A stretch of 64,000 bases of DNA from Paenibacillus sp. DMB20 (GTDB taxonomy: Bacteria > Bacillota > Bacilli > Paenibacillales > Paenibacillaceae). The stretch is taken from assembly GCF_000987955.1 (NCBI RefSeq), contig NZ_LAZU01000040.1, positions 62,001 to 126,000 of the forward strand. Direction: 5' to 3'. How positions within the stretch are numbered: position 1 is the first letter of the stretch; each line of letters opens with the position of its first letter. The notes under the pieces were generated by a model that made no database searches, was not told the origin of the DNA, and was given only the letters and a program-made list of their open reading frames with translations. Position numbers and translations under genes: made by a program. Positions 22,749 through 31,506 of this stretch are shown here, in pieces.

Positions 22749-22786
22749 AACCGGCCAAGGTCATTTCTTGGCCGGTTAGTTTTTTT
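22749..22786 (+). terminator. Rho-independent terminator of the sugar cluster
   Basis: AACCGGCCAAG at 22749 pairs perfectly with CTTGGCCGGTT at 22767, followed by a T7 run. Confidence 0.9.
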
Positions 22787-22886
22787 GGATGCCGGCGACT
22801 TTTTGATTCATCTGCGAGAAGGTTCAGGCTTCGTCATTTGTTCGGGCGTATCTATCCTAACACCGGGGCATCCTAAAGATATACAT

Positions 22887-22938
22887 TTGACATGACACTT
22901 TAAGGTGTTATATTGTTGAATAACACCTTTAGGTGTTA
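22887..22938 (+). promoter_or_regulatory. Promoter with overlapping ArsR-type operator
   Basis: TTGACA at 22887 and TATATT at 22909 are 16 bases apart. A perfect inverted repeat AAGGTGTTAT (22902) / ATAACACCTT (22920) with an 8-base spacer covers the -10 box, and a third half-site AGGTGTTA follows at 22931. Position and symmetry fit autorepression by the ArsR-type protein encoded downstream. Confidence 0.85.
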
Positions 22939-22959
22939 CAAAGAAATGGAGGTTTTAGA

Positions 22960-23358
22960 ATGGAACCCAAAGAAACGCTGCAGGAGGTTCGTCAGACCAT
23001 TGTCGTGAAAGCCCCGATCGATAAAGTGTGGAAAGCCGTATCTACCTCGGAAGGAATTGCAGCATGGTGGATGCCGAACGATCTGAAGCCCGTCCTCGGA
23101 CAGAAATTTACGCTATTCACCGGCCAATACGGCGATTCGCCATGTCAGGTGACGGAGCTCGACCCTCCTTACCGGCTTGGTTTTGACTGGGATGAGGATT
23201 GGCATGTCGTGTTTGAATTGAAAGAGATGGGAGAAGAAACGGAATTCACGGTCATCCATTCCGGATGGAAGACGGAGAAACATTCCAAAATCCGCGGAAT
23301 CATGGAGCAGGGCTGGGCCCAAATTACGGTAAGGCTCGCATCATATATCGAGGATTGA
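22960..23358 (+). CDS. SRPBCC / AHSA1 family protein
   Basis: Intact, 132 residues, ATG 22960 after AAATGGAGG. The sequence has the START-like pattern of AHSA1 proteins: IVVKAPIDKVWKAVSTSEGIAAWW at the N-terminus, LGFDWDEDWHVVFEL in the middle and a C-terminal helix GWAQITVRLASYIED. Such proteins have a deep cavity for a hydrophobic ligand. It is first in a two-gene operon with an ArsR-type regulator, a common pairing. Its ligand is unknown. Confidence 0.88.
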   Translation: MEPKETLQEVRQTIVVKAPIDKVWKAVSTSEGIAAWWMPNDLKPVLGQKFTLFTGQYGDSPCQVTELDPPYRLGFDWDEDWHVVFELKEMGEETEFTVIHSGWKTEKHSKIRGIMEQGWAQITVRLASYIED

Positions 23359-23361
23359 TAA

Positions 23362-23691
23362 GTGACTCCTGCAGAATCCAGTCCCGACGTATTCCAGGCG
23401 ATCGCCGATCCGACCCGGCGTCGGATTCTTGCAGTGGTTGCCGACAAGGAAATGTCGATTGCTGCCATTGCGGAATGTTTTCCGTTGAGCCGAACCGCGA
23501 TTAACAAGCATCTGCATGTCCTTGCAGAGACGGGGCTTGTCACCAGAAACAAAGTAGGACGCGAAACCCGCTATAAGCTTCGGCCGGACCCGTTATTCGA
23601 ACTGGATCAATGGCTGTCCTTTTTCGAGAAATATTGGTCGCATAAGCTGTCCGCCCTGGCGGAATACGTGGAATCGGACGACGCTGAATGA
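23362..23691 (+). CDS. ArsR-type winged-helix repressor
   Basis: Intact, 109 residues, GTG start 3 bases after the SRPBCC stop. The winged helix reads FQAIADPTRRRILAVVADKEMS and LSRTAINKHLHVLAETGLV. No metal-binding Cys pair is visible, so it belongs to the non-metal branch usually coupled to SRPBCC proteins. It probably binds the inverted repeat over the operon's own promoter at 22902-22929 and so controls itself and its neighbour. Confidence 0.9.
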   Translation: MTPAESSPDVFQAIADPTRRRILAVVADKEMSIAAIAECFPLSRTAINKHLHVLAETGLVTRNKVGRETRYKLRPDPLFELDQWLSFFEKYWSHKLSALAEYVESDDAE

Positions 23692-23733
23692 TCCGTCTGC
23701 GATGAGTTCTCCAAACACAACTATCTTGAAACG

Positions 23734-23775
23734 AGACCCGTCCCGATTATGGATTTCATCCCGAGACGGGTCTTA
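23734..23775 (+). terminator. Hairpin terminator
   Basis: AGACCCGTC at 23734 pairs with GACGGGTCT at 23765. The T-tract after it is weak. Confidence 0.55.
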
Positions 23776-23848
23776 AGTTTCGGACGGCAGCTGATTGAGC
23801 CTATTGGACTTCGAGGAAATTCAGCCGTAAAAACATAAAAACAGGTCA

Positions 23849-24634
23849 TTAAATCACTAAAGATCGGGAGCGGCTCGCTCCGTTTTTTTTGTCATGCTCA
23901 TAACATAAACTTCCGATATACATCCCCGGATCGATATGACCGACCTCTATACATAGCTCAACCAGTTGATGAACGCCATAGAACTGCTTACGGTTGCGGT
24001 CATGGATGCTTGACAGAGCCTCCAGCGTAACCTTTTTCGCCTTTTCGATGCTTTGATGCTCTACGGCCCGTACGATTTCTTTCATATTTTCCAAAAAATA
24101 AACGGTCTTTCGCAATGTGCGTATGAGCAAAATTTGCCTGACGTGCATGGGGGTAAACAACCTATATCCATTCTCGGAATCACGTTCCGGCGCAATGAGG
24201 CCTTCCTTTTCCCAGTGCCGGATGGCGGAGGCTTGCACATCGGTAAGATCGGCAACTTCTCCAATCGTCATGCGGTTTTTCAGCCTTTTATTCGGGATCA
24301 GCGGTAACTCCGGTTGCTGGAGCAAAGCAAGAGTCTGATCGGCAACGATTTTTTCCTGATGCAAACGCGCCTGCTCTTGATTTACAAGCCAGAAGGCTCC
24401 GTTCATGTCGCCCTTTTGAATCAAGCGGAGGACTTCACAAGTAATTCCGACGCCAAATCCGGAGAACATGGCCCGAAGGCAGCGGAAATAAGCCAAATGG
24501 ACCTTGGTATAAAGGCGGTAACCGTTCTCTGAACGCTCGGGTGCGGGGATAACTTCCCAAGATTCGTAATGACGCAGAGCGCTTGTACTAATATGCAGTT
24601 CCCTGGCAATTTCGATCGGCTTGTAATATCGCAA
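23849..24634 (-). CDS. Transcription regulator with two MerR DNA-binding domains
   Basis: Intact, 261 residues. Two complete MerR winged helices occur in one chain: residues 1-70 (IEIARELHISTSALRHYESW, ENGYRLYTKVHL) and about 120-190 (TIGEVADLTDVQASAIRHWEKE, ENGYRLFTPMHV). A helical segment joins them and a short C-terminal part follows. Normal MerR proteins carry one such domain and dimerise, so this chain may bind as a pseudo-dimer. There is no clear ligand domain. It is divergent from the UvrA-like gene, 303 bases away, and is the likely regulator of it. Confidence 0.85.
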   Translation of the reverse strand: MRYYKPIEIARELHISTSALRHYESWEVIPAPERSENGYRLYTKVHLAYFRCLRAMFSGFGVGITCEVLRLIQKGDMNGAFWLVNQEQARLHQEKIVADQTLALLQQPELPLIPNKRLKNRMTIGEVADLTDVQASAIRHWEKEGLIAPERDSENGYRLFTPMHVRQILLIRTLRKTVYFLENMKEIVRAVEHQSIEKAKKVTLEALSSIHDRNRKQFYGVHQLVELCIEVGHIDPGMYIGSLCYEHDKKNGASRSRSLVI

Positions 24635-24937
24635 ATCCCATCCCTCCTCCTGAATTAGATTTTTACTATATCAAAGGCTTTTTCGCAAAGCAAACACTGC
24701 ATAAAAACCTTCAAGAAACGTGATAGACTTTTTTTAATTATCTATGCTGTAATTGGAACCTAAAAATATTAAACCTTCTCATTTGCATGAGTGTTATAAA
24801 ATATTTGGTGCAAGCCGAAAATTCCGATCAACGGCACGGCTGGACAGGGGCTAATCCTTCCGGTGTTCGCACTCGCTGAAGTTTCGGATTTAACGTCGGA
24901 AAGCAAACTAATGTCATGAAAAACGGGAGGATTGTGG
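24635..24937. other. Divergent intergenic region, MerR gene and UvrA-like gene
   Basis: No gene is seen. Ribosome sites flank both ends (GGAGGAGGG on the minus strand near 24645; CGGGAGG at 24924). It is AT-rich between 24660 and 24780. It should hold the promoters and the regulator's operator, but I could not identify a clear dyad. Confidence 0.5.
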
Positions 24938-27450
24938 ATGAACCATAACGTAATTGAAATCCGGGGGGCCCGGGAGAACAATTTGAAAAATGTAACGCTC
25001 CGCATCCCGAAGCACAAGCTGGTCGTTCTGACCGGCCCTTCGGGCTCGGGCAAATCGACGCTGGCGCTGGACACGCTCCAGCGCGAGTGCCAGCGGCAGT
25101 ACATGGAATCGATGGGGATGACCTCGGATACCCTTGCCAAGCCGAAGGTGGATTCCATCGTCGGATTGTCTCCTTCGATCAGCGTGGGACAGCATGTCAC
25201 CAACCGGAATCCGCGGTCCACGGTTGGTACGGTCACGGATATTCATACGTACCTTCGGGTGATTTACGAGAAGCTGGGAGAGCGTGACTGCCCGCGCTGC
25301 GGCCGGCGTTTTTGTGCCCGGACCGGACACGGAGGTTGCCGGAGCGACCACCCCGAATGACGGTGAGGACGACCGGAGAGATTCCGTTCGCTGTCCTCAC
25401 TGCGATGGATGGATGCCGCGTTTGACGCGAAGGCATTTCTCCTATAACACGCCTGAAGGTGCTTGCGATACCTGCGCCGGTCTCGGACATACGGTTACGC
25501 TGAATCAGGGCGCCGTATTCGACGAAGAACGAAGCCTGCTCGAAGGCTGCGTCACGATATGGCATGACATGCTCAACAAGTACAACGCGTCGATCCTGAA
25601 AGCGGCGGCGAAACATTACGGAATCGATTTTGATCCCGACCGACCGCTCAAGCATTATGATGCCATTCAGCGGAGTCTCCTGCTATACGGAGTGGAAAAC
25701 GAGGAATTTTCCGCGTATTTTCCCGGGGTAAAACCGCCGAAATCGGTAACGGGAGGCAAATTCGAGGGTGTCGTGACCGGCATTTGGAGGCGTTATAAGG
25801 AGAAAGGAAGCGAATCGGGCGAGGCGGCACTCTTTCAGGAGCATACTTGCGAGTCATGCGGCGGTGCCAGGCTGAAGGAGGAAATCCGCAGCGTGACGGT
25901 CGGCGGCGCTTCCATTGCCGACATTTCCGGATGGGCGCTGCAGGATGCTTTCCTTTGGCTGGAGAGGCTGATGGGGGAGCTTCAACCGGAAGCGAAGGAG
26001 CAGGTCGAGACATTGCTGCATGATTTGACCGTTCGAATGAAACGAATCGTCGACGTCGGGCTAGGCTACCTGTCCCTGAGCCGTCAGTCGGTTACGCTCT
26101 CCGGCGGAGAGGCACAGCGGCTCCGGCTTGCTTCCATTCTCGGCTCGGGACTTACCGGCGTGCTGTATATCCTCGACGAACCGACAGCCGGCCTGCATCC
26201 GCGCGATACCGCCGGGCTGATTCACGTCTTGAAGCAGCTGCGGGATATGGGAAATACGGTTTTGGTCATCGAGCATGACGTTGAGATGATGCGCGCCGCG
26301 GATCATGTAATCGATATGGGGCCCGGCGCGGGCATCTTCGGCGGGCGCATTGTCGGCGAAGGAACGCTTCCGGAGCTGATGGACAGTCCGGAATCGGTCA
26401 CGGGCGCTTTTCTGCGGGAGGCGGCTACAGGCGGCAGGCCAAAGGAACGGCGACCGGGGAACGGTCGGTTTCTGAACGTTCGAGACGCTTACGAACGAAA
26501 CCTGAAACATATCGATGCGGCATTTCCGCTGGGCTGCCTGGTTGCCGTCACTGGGGTTTCCGGCTCCGGCAAGTCCACGCTGCTGTTTGACCTCGTGGGC
26601 GCAGGCGGACACGACGATCTGCAGCGGCATGGCTGCGGAAGCCTGACCGGCTTCAATGCCGTCGACAACATCGTGACGGTCGACCAGTCGCCGATCGCCC
26701 GCATGAGCCGCTCGAATGTCGCAACCTATTCCGACGTCTTTACGGCCATGCGGAATCTTTACGCCGGTTTGCCGGAAGCGAAACGGGCCGGACTGACCCC
26801 GAAGCATTTCTCGTTCAATACGCCGGGCGGGCGCTGCGAACATTGCCAGGGGCTTGGAGCCGTGCCGATGGACATGTTTTTCCTGCCCGGTCTCGAGGTT
26901 CGATGTCCGGTTTGCCGGGGTAAACGGTTCAAAGAAGAGGTGCTGCGCGTCACTTATAACGGGCTGTCGATATCAGACTTGCTTGATTTGACCATCGAGG
27001 AGAGTCTGCCGCTGCTCCAGGGCCAGCCCAAAATGGCCGCTCCAATCGCTTTGCTGGCCGAGGTGGGGCTGGGCTATCTCCATTGGGGACAATCGGTCCG
27101 TACGCTGTCCGGCGGGGAGGGACAGCGGCTCCGCCTGGCCAAGGAGCTGAGCGGAAAATCGAAACGGCACACCCTGTATTTGCTGGATGAACCGTCAACC
27201 GGACTCCATCCGCGTGACACGAGGCAGCTGCTGGTGCTGCTGAACAGGCTGGTGGATGCCGGCAATACCGTCATCGTCGTGGAGCATAATCTCGATGTCA
27301 TCCGTGAATGCGATTGGGTGGTCGACATCGGCCCCGAAGGCGGCGATGCAGGCGGGGAAATCGTTGCGGTGGGCACCCCTGGAAGCCGTCGCGGCCGTCG
27401 AGGCTTCCCATACCGGCCGTTTCCTGCGGGAAGTGTTGTTGCAGGTTTAA
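24938..27450 (+). CDS. UvrA-like ABC protein lacking the UvrB-binding domain (UvrA2 class)
   Basis: About 836 residues. It has two ABC ATPase halves: Walker A GPSGSGKSTLALDTL (residue 33) and TGVSGSGKSTLLFDLV, signatures LSGGEAQRLRLA and LSGGEGQRLRLA, and Walker B LYILDEPTAGLHPRD and LYLLDEPSTGLHPRD. Cys pairs for zinc are CPRCG/CPHCDG and CEHCQG/CPVCRG. The stretch from CPRCG goes almost at once to RRHFSYNTPEGACDTC, so the UvrB-binding insertion of repair UvrA is absent. Such short forms are linked to drug tolerance (for example DrrC). Frameshifts: T5 at 25309-25313 and one extra base in 27376-27382, giving the C-terminus EAVAAVEASHTGRFLREV. The ATG follows CGGGAGG. Confidence 0.85.
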
Positions 27451-27521
27451 ATCAAAGGAGGTGTCCAAAAGTAGATTTTTCTACTGGAGGACCGTTTCCT
27501 TTTCTTTTACGCGCAAAAAAT

Positions 27522-27562
27522 TCACGGACCGGGGCTAAACTTGCTTCGGTCCGTGACATTTA
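27522..27562 (+). terminator. Hairpin terminator of the UvrA-like gene
   Basis: TCACGGACCG at 27522 pairs perfectly with CGGTCCGTGA at 27547, followed by a short T-rich stretch. Confidence 0.75.
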
Positions 27563-27567
27563 TGAAG

Positions 27568-27650
27568 AGATAAGAAAGTATAAACAACATCAGAGGTTAG
27601 CCATCCTTATCTCGCAAGAAAAACTTCCGCTAAACGCGCTGTCTTCTGAG
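27568..27650 (+). repeat. Dispersed intergenic repeat, copy A
   Basis: One of three related elements (others at 38253 and 55858). It starts with AGATAAG, continues with AAAGTATAA, closes a hairpin with CTTATCT at 27606, then CGCAAGAAAAA, CTAAACGCG and GTCTTCTGAGA. It lies just after a terminator between two genes. Confidence 0.75.
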
Positions 27651-27697
27651 ACAACGGCTTTTCGATTTTGCATCCGAAGTTTACGCTATCCGGCTTT

Positions 27698-28252
27698 TTA
27701 AGCCGGATAATATATCGTCATGCTTAAGCGGGTCATGGTTTCTCCCGAATTATGATACGAGTGGGGAACATCGGCCTTGAATCGGATCGAATCCCCGCTT
27801 GCTATCGTATAATCCGCGTCATTTACGCGAATCGTTAATTCCCCGTCGAAAACAGTGATAAATTCCTCGGTTCCTTCCAGGTGTGAATCCGAACTGACAA
27901 ACCCGCCTTCGTCGATCTCAACCGAATACATTTCAAATCGGGCCTTCTCTTGGAAGGGAAAGTGGGGATACACCCTATATTTTCCGTTGTCTTCACGTAT
28001 GGTTTGGATTTCGCTTCGTAAAACAACTTTTGTATCCGGCTGCGGATGATGGATGAGCGTAGTAAAAGAGATTTTTAAACCATTGGCTATTTTCCAAATC
28101 GTCGTGAGTGTCGGACTCGACTCTCCTCTTTCGATTTGGCCGATCATCGTTTTGCTGACTCCCGTTAATTCAGCGACTTTTTCCAAACTTAATTTCTTGC
28201 TTTCCCTGACGGCTTTTAGATTTTTAGCTAAAATATGATGAATTTCTTCCAT
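27698..28252 (-). CDS. XRE-family regulator with C-terminal cupin domain
   Basis: Intact, about 184 residues from ATG 28252, chosen because GAGGTG lies just before it. Residues 6-62 form a helix-turn-helix (LSLEKVAELTGVSKTMIGQIERG). Residues 110-184 are a cupin barrel ending HLEGTEEFITVFDGELTIRV, GDSIRFKADVPHSYHN. This type usually senses a small molecule such as an amino acid and controls a neighbouring transporter. It is divergent from a LysE exporter, with palindromes between them. Confidence 0.9.
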   Translation of the reverse strand: MEEIHHILAKNLKAVRESKKLSLEKVAELTGVSKTMIGQIERGESSPTLTTIWKIANGLKISFTTLIHHPQPDTKVVLRSEIQTIREDNGKYRVYPHFPFQEKARFEMYSVEIDEGGFVSSDSHLEGTEEFITVFDGELTIRVNDADYTIASGDSIRFKADVPHSYHNSGETMTRLSMTIYYPA

Positions 28253-28276
28253 AAAAAAACACCTCGACCCTGTGTA

Positions 28277-28324
28277 CAATATAACGATCAAAAAATATAC
28301 AATAAAACGTATTACGTTATATTG
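28277..28324. promoter_or_regulatory. Nested palindromes between XRE-cupin and LysE genes
   Basis: CAATATAACG at 28277 is a perfect inverted repeat of CGTTATATTG at 28315. Inside lies AACGTATTACGTT at 28306. They sit in the shared divergent promoter region and are likely operators of the XRE-cupin regulator. Confidence 0.7.
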
Positions 28325-28369
28325 TTCTTTTTGGACATTATAACATACATTTGGAGAGAGGTGGCCGGT

Positions 28370-28955
28370 ATGCCAGTTACATCATTTTTGCTGTATGTGT
28401 TTGTTACAAGCTTTACTCCGGGTCCCAACAATATCATGGCGATGCTGTTTGCCAACAAATTCGGTTTAAAAAGGACGCTCGGATTTTGTTGGGGCGTGAG
28501 TGCGGGTTTTTTTTATCATCATGCTGCTGTGCAGCTATTTTAATCTATTTCTCCACAATTTTATTCCGAAGATCGAATGGGGCATGAAGATCCTGGGTGC
28601 GGCCTATATGCTGTACCTGGCTTTCAAAATGCTCTCGAGCAGCAAAAATAACGGCCAAAACAAAGAAACGGACAAGAATAACCGTTTTATAACCGGGATG
28701 TTGTTACAATTTGTAAACCCGAAGGCGATTTTGTACGGGATTACCGTCGTAGCTACCTTTGTCATGCCTTATCACTCTTCAAACGCCAGCCTGATTTTGT
28801 ATTCATTCTTTTTGGGGCTTGTCGGCTTCTTCAGTACCTTCAGCTGGAGCATGTTCGGTTCCGTTTTCCAAAAGTTTCTGTCGAGGCACAGAAGCGGGTT
28901 TAATCTCGTGATGGCCCTACTGCTGGTTTATAGCGCTATTTCGATATTCTGGTGA
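28370..28955 (+). CDS. LysE-family exporter
   Basis: About 194 residues, six predicted spans. The N-terminal FVTSFTPGPNNIMAM is the LysE/RhtB signature. The frame breaks in the T8 run at 28507-28514; removing one T gives VSAGFFIIMLLCSYFN. The ATG follows TTGGAGAGAGG. It probably exports an amino acid or related metabolite under the control of the divergent XRE-cupin protein. A diverged copy of its 3' end lies at 32951-33044. Confidence 0.88.
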
Positions 28956-29050
28956 CGGAAATTTTCTCTAAAGATCGAAATATCATGTTTGTCCCGCTGA
29001 CTTCATGTACTTGGGAAACTTAAGATTTTTTATCTTAATGAAATAAAAAT

Positions 29051-29075
29051 AGACTTTTTAGGGTACCTCGTACGT
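29051..29075 (+). promoter_or_regulatory. Promoter-like motif shared with the sigma-factor gene
   Basis: AGACTTTTT, then GGGTACCTCG and ACGT. The same string occurs at 29883, ahead of the ECF sigma gene, with one fewer base between the parts. It lies 40 bases before the start codon. It is likely recognised by that sigma factor. Confidence 0.65.
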
Positions 29076-29114
29076 TATATAAGGCAAGCAAAATACAACT
29101 GGAGGTTTATAAAA

Positions 29115-29701
29115 ATGAAGAAAACAAAAATGTAAAAGAAAAATTACTCTTTTGGGGGCAGGTGTCATTTGTGCAGCGGCAATCCTCACACCTCAAGTTT
29201 CGCTGGCAAAACAAGCAACCTCAGTTCCGCAAGCGGTAACGAAGCACACATGAAAAAACGTCACCCAAATTGGAAATTGGGCAAAAATTCAACGTACCCG
29301 AACTTAAATTAAAGAAAAATACGTATGTGCTTGATTATAAAATTTCTGATGTTCAGGGCGATTCTGTTGCTGACAAAGTAATACTGGTAGGCACAAAAGA
29401 AAAGATTGATGGGAAACTGGATGCGTATGCCAGCGACTTATCGATCATCGTGCAAGATGGAAAAACCAAGAAGTACCAGAAACATGCTTGGTTGATTAAA
29501 GACAAAGATGGTTCCTTGAGCGGGGAATTCGGAAGGGAACCAAGCTTGATTGTTGGCGACTATACGGGTGACAAAGTGGATGATATCATTGTTACGGCTC
29601 CTCAAGGAGGGAATGGGGGATTCGTAGATCATCTTGTCTTGTCATGGCAAGAAAATAAACTTAAGGTTGTTTTTGCGGATAATCAGGCCACTGTAAAATA
29701 A
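29115..29701 (+). CDS. Secreted protein of unknown function next to sigV locus
   Basis: About 194 residues when two frameshifts are repaired: A5 at 29126-29130 (giving KCKRKITLLGAGVICAAAIL) and one extra base near 29246-29252 (giving KHTEKTSPKLEIGQKF). A signal peptide ends around PQVSLAKQ. The mature part is beta-rich, with two repeat-like acidic strands (SDVQGDSVADKVILVG and GDYTGDKVDDIIVTA) as in FG-GAP or VCBS-like propeller blades. No family name is certain. The shared upstream motif suggests it belongs to the same sigma regulon. Confidence 0.65.
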
Positions 29702-29752
29702 TAAAAAGCATTAGTTCGTCTCAAATTTCGTAAATTATAATTATAACACCAC

Positions 29753-29795
29753 AAAACTCGATTTCCCTAAATAGGGGCATCGAGTTTTTTTATTT
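29753..29795 (+). terminator. Rho-independent terminator
   Basis: AAAACTCGAT at 29753 pairs perfectly with ATCGAGTTTT at 29779, with an inner CCCT/AGGG and a T7 run. Confidence 0.9.
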
Positions 29796-29882
29796 TGAGC
29801 AGATGGCCCATAGGATTGAAAAGTCTAAGCAAAAAAAACTCAGCAATTCCGTTGCTGCGCAAGCTTTTGCTTTAACGTAAAT

Positions 29883-29906
29883 AGACTTTTTGGGTACCTC
29901 GCACGT
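29883..29906 (+). promoter_or_regulatory. Probable autoregulated ECF promoter of the sigV operon
   Basis: AGACTTTTT, GGGTACCTCG, CACGTCTTA. A CGTC box, typical of ECF -10 sites, lies near 29903, and the whole string is repeated at 29051. ECF sigma operons commonly transcribe themselves. Confidence 0.6.
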
Positions 29907-29958
29907 CTTATTTATGAGAGGCATGAGAATGATGCGCGCGTATCAAAGGAGAGTTTCT

Positions 29959-30462
29959 ATGAATAACAAGTTAGACAAAAAACTTACTCGTTTTATTACG
30001 GAAAACAAGGAGGATTTGTATCTTTTTGCATTCAGTTATGTAAAGAATGCTGAAGACGCGTTGGATATTGTCCAGGACTCCATTCATAAGGCTTTGTTAT
30101 CTTCAGGAACCTTAAAATCCGAAGGGTCGATGAAAAGCTGGTTTTACAGGATCGTAATGAATACCTCGCTCGATTTCCTAAGAAAACATAAGAGAATTCA
30201 ACTTGTAGACGATCAGACGCTTGAATCGCACATCCCATCAAATGAAGATGTCTACCATGACATTGACCTGGAGAAGGCTTTGGACGAATTACCCTGTGCC
30301 TTTCGGACCGTTGTGATACTTAGATATTTTGAAGACATGAAGATTGAGGAAATTGCGGAAGTGCTTAACGAAAACATCAGTACCGTAAAATCAAGATTGT
30401 ATAAGGCCCTTCGTAAACTTCGAATTCGAATGAACAACGAAACGTTGGAGGAGGTCAAGTAA
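29959..30462 (+). CDS. sigV: ECF RNA polymerase sigma factor, SigV-like
   Basis: Intact, 167 residues, ATG after AAAGGAGAG. Region 2 reads DLYLFAFSYVKNAEDALDIVQDS with SMKSWFYRIVMNTSLDFLRK. Region 4 reads FRTVVILRYFEDMKIEEIAEVL and STVKSRLYKALRKLR. It is one base upstream of an RsiV-like anti-sigma gene, and an OatA remnant follows. The same order, sigV-rsiV-oatA, in Bacillus subtilis responds to lysozyme. The symbol rests on this gene order and on the anti-sigma type. Confidence 0.85.
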   Translation: MNNKLDKKLTRFITENKEDLYLFAFSYVKNAEDALDIVQDSIHKALLSSGTLKSEGSMKSWFYRIVMNTSLDFLRKHKRIQLVDDQTLESHIPSNEDVYHDIDLEKALDELPCAFRTVVILRYFEDMKIEEIAEVLNENISTVKSRLYKALRKLRIRMNNETLEEVK

Positions 30463-30463
30463 A

Positions 30464-31327
30464 ATGAATGAACAGTTGGAACAATTGAAACGAAATTACA
30501 AGAATGTGCCCATCCCTGATGAATTGGATTTTGTCGTGAAGAAAGCTCTAAAGCAGAAAAAGAAAAAAACATTCGAACATAATGAAAAGTCTTGCTGCCG
30601 TCGGGGCAGCCGCTATTCTGTTTATAACAGGGATTAATACTAGTCCTGCCTTTGCAAAAGCTTTAACAGAAGTTCCCGTGGTTGGCTCGCTTGTCAAGGT
30701 ACTAACTTTTATAGAATTTAAAGTAGATGACGGAACTGCCAAGGCCAATATCAAAGTTCCTGCCATTACGAACATGGAAAATAAAACGCTGGAAGCCGCC
30801 CTAAATGACAAATACCTTGAGGAAAATAAAAAGCTGTATAACGGTTTTAAAGAAGAAATGGAGGAATTAAAGAAAAAATGGCGGAGGGCATGTAGGCGTT
30901 AAAAAGCGATTATGTTATCAAAACCGATAATGAACAGATCCTTGTTGTGGGCAGATATGTTGTTAATACGGTAGGCTCATCCTCGACAACCTTTAAATAC
31001 GACACGGTTGACAAGAAAAACCAACTATTAATTACCCTACCGAGTTTATTTCAAGATGATAGCTATATCAGTCTGATCAGCGAAAATATTAAGGAACAGA
31101 TGAGACAGCAGATGAAGGAAGACCCCGATAAGACTTATTGGTTAGACGATGAATTTGGTTTTGAAACCATTGCTAAAGATCAGTCCTTCTATATAAACAA
31201 TGAAGGAAAACTTGTCATCTCCTTTGATAAATACGAAGTCGCTCCGGGGTATATGGGCGTGGCGGAATTTGTTATACCGACCGATGTGATTGCAGATGCA
31301 CTAGTTAGTAATGAATATATAAAATAA
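30464..31327 (+). CDS. rsiV: Anti-sigma factor RsiV-like (DUF3298)
   Basis: About 286 residues. It has a short cytoplasmic part (NEQLEQLKRNYKNVPIP), one membrane span (SLAAVGAAAILFITG) and an extracellular domain ending with the DUF3298 pattern FYINNEGKLVISFDKYEV. In Bacillus, RsiV binds lysozyme directly and is then cleaved, freeing SigV. Three frameshifts are seen: A7 at 30563-30569, A6 at 30873-30878 (KKNGGGHVGVK) and A5 at 30901-30905 (VKSDYVIKTDNEQ). All are cured by removing one A. The start overlaps the end of sigV within two bases. Confidence 0.85.
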
Positions 31328-31506
31328 AAATCGAAATCGAGCAGAAGGCGTACGAAAATCGGGCCGAGGGTATCGTATGATTGCTATGTTTACTTTCGGT
31401 CCGACGTACATGTTTCGGATTCGTCGTACAAGTTTTTCAATGAGTCAACCGCCGGGCTATGTTGAAAACCTTATCGAGATTGAAAGGGCAGAATACAGAT
31501 GTATAG
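31328..31506. other. Unexplained junction ahead of the oatA remnant
   Basis: About 180 bases lie between the rsiV stop and the point where OatA similarity begins abruptly. The N-terminal acyltransferase sequence is not present, and the stretch has no good open frame or hairpin. It probably marks the deletion or insertion that truncated oatA. Confidence 0.5.
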
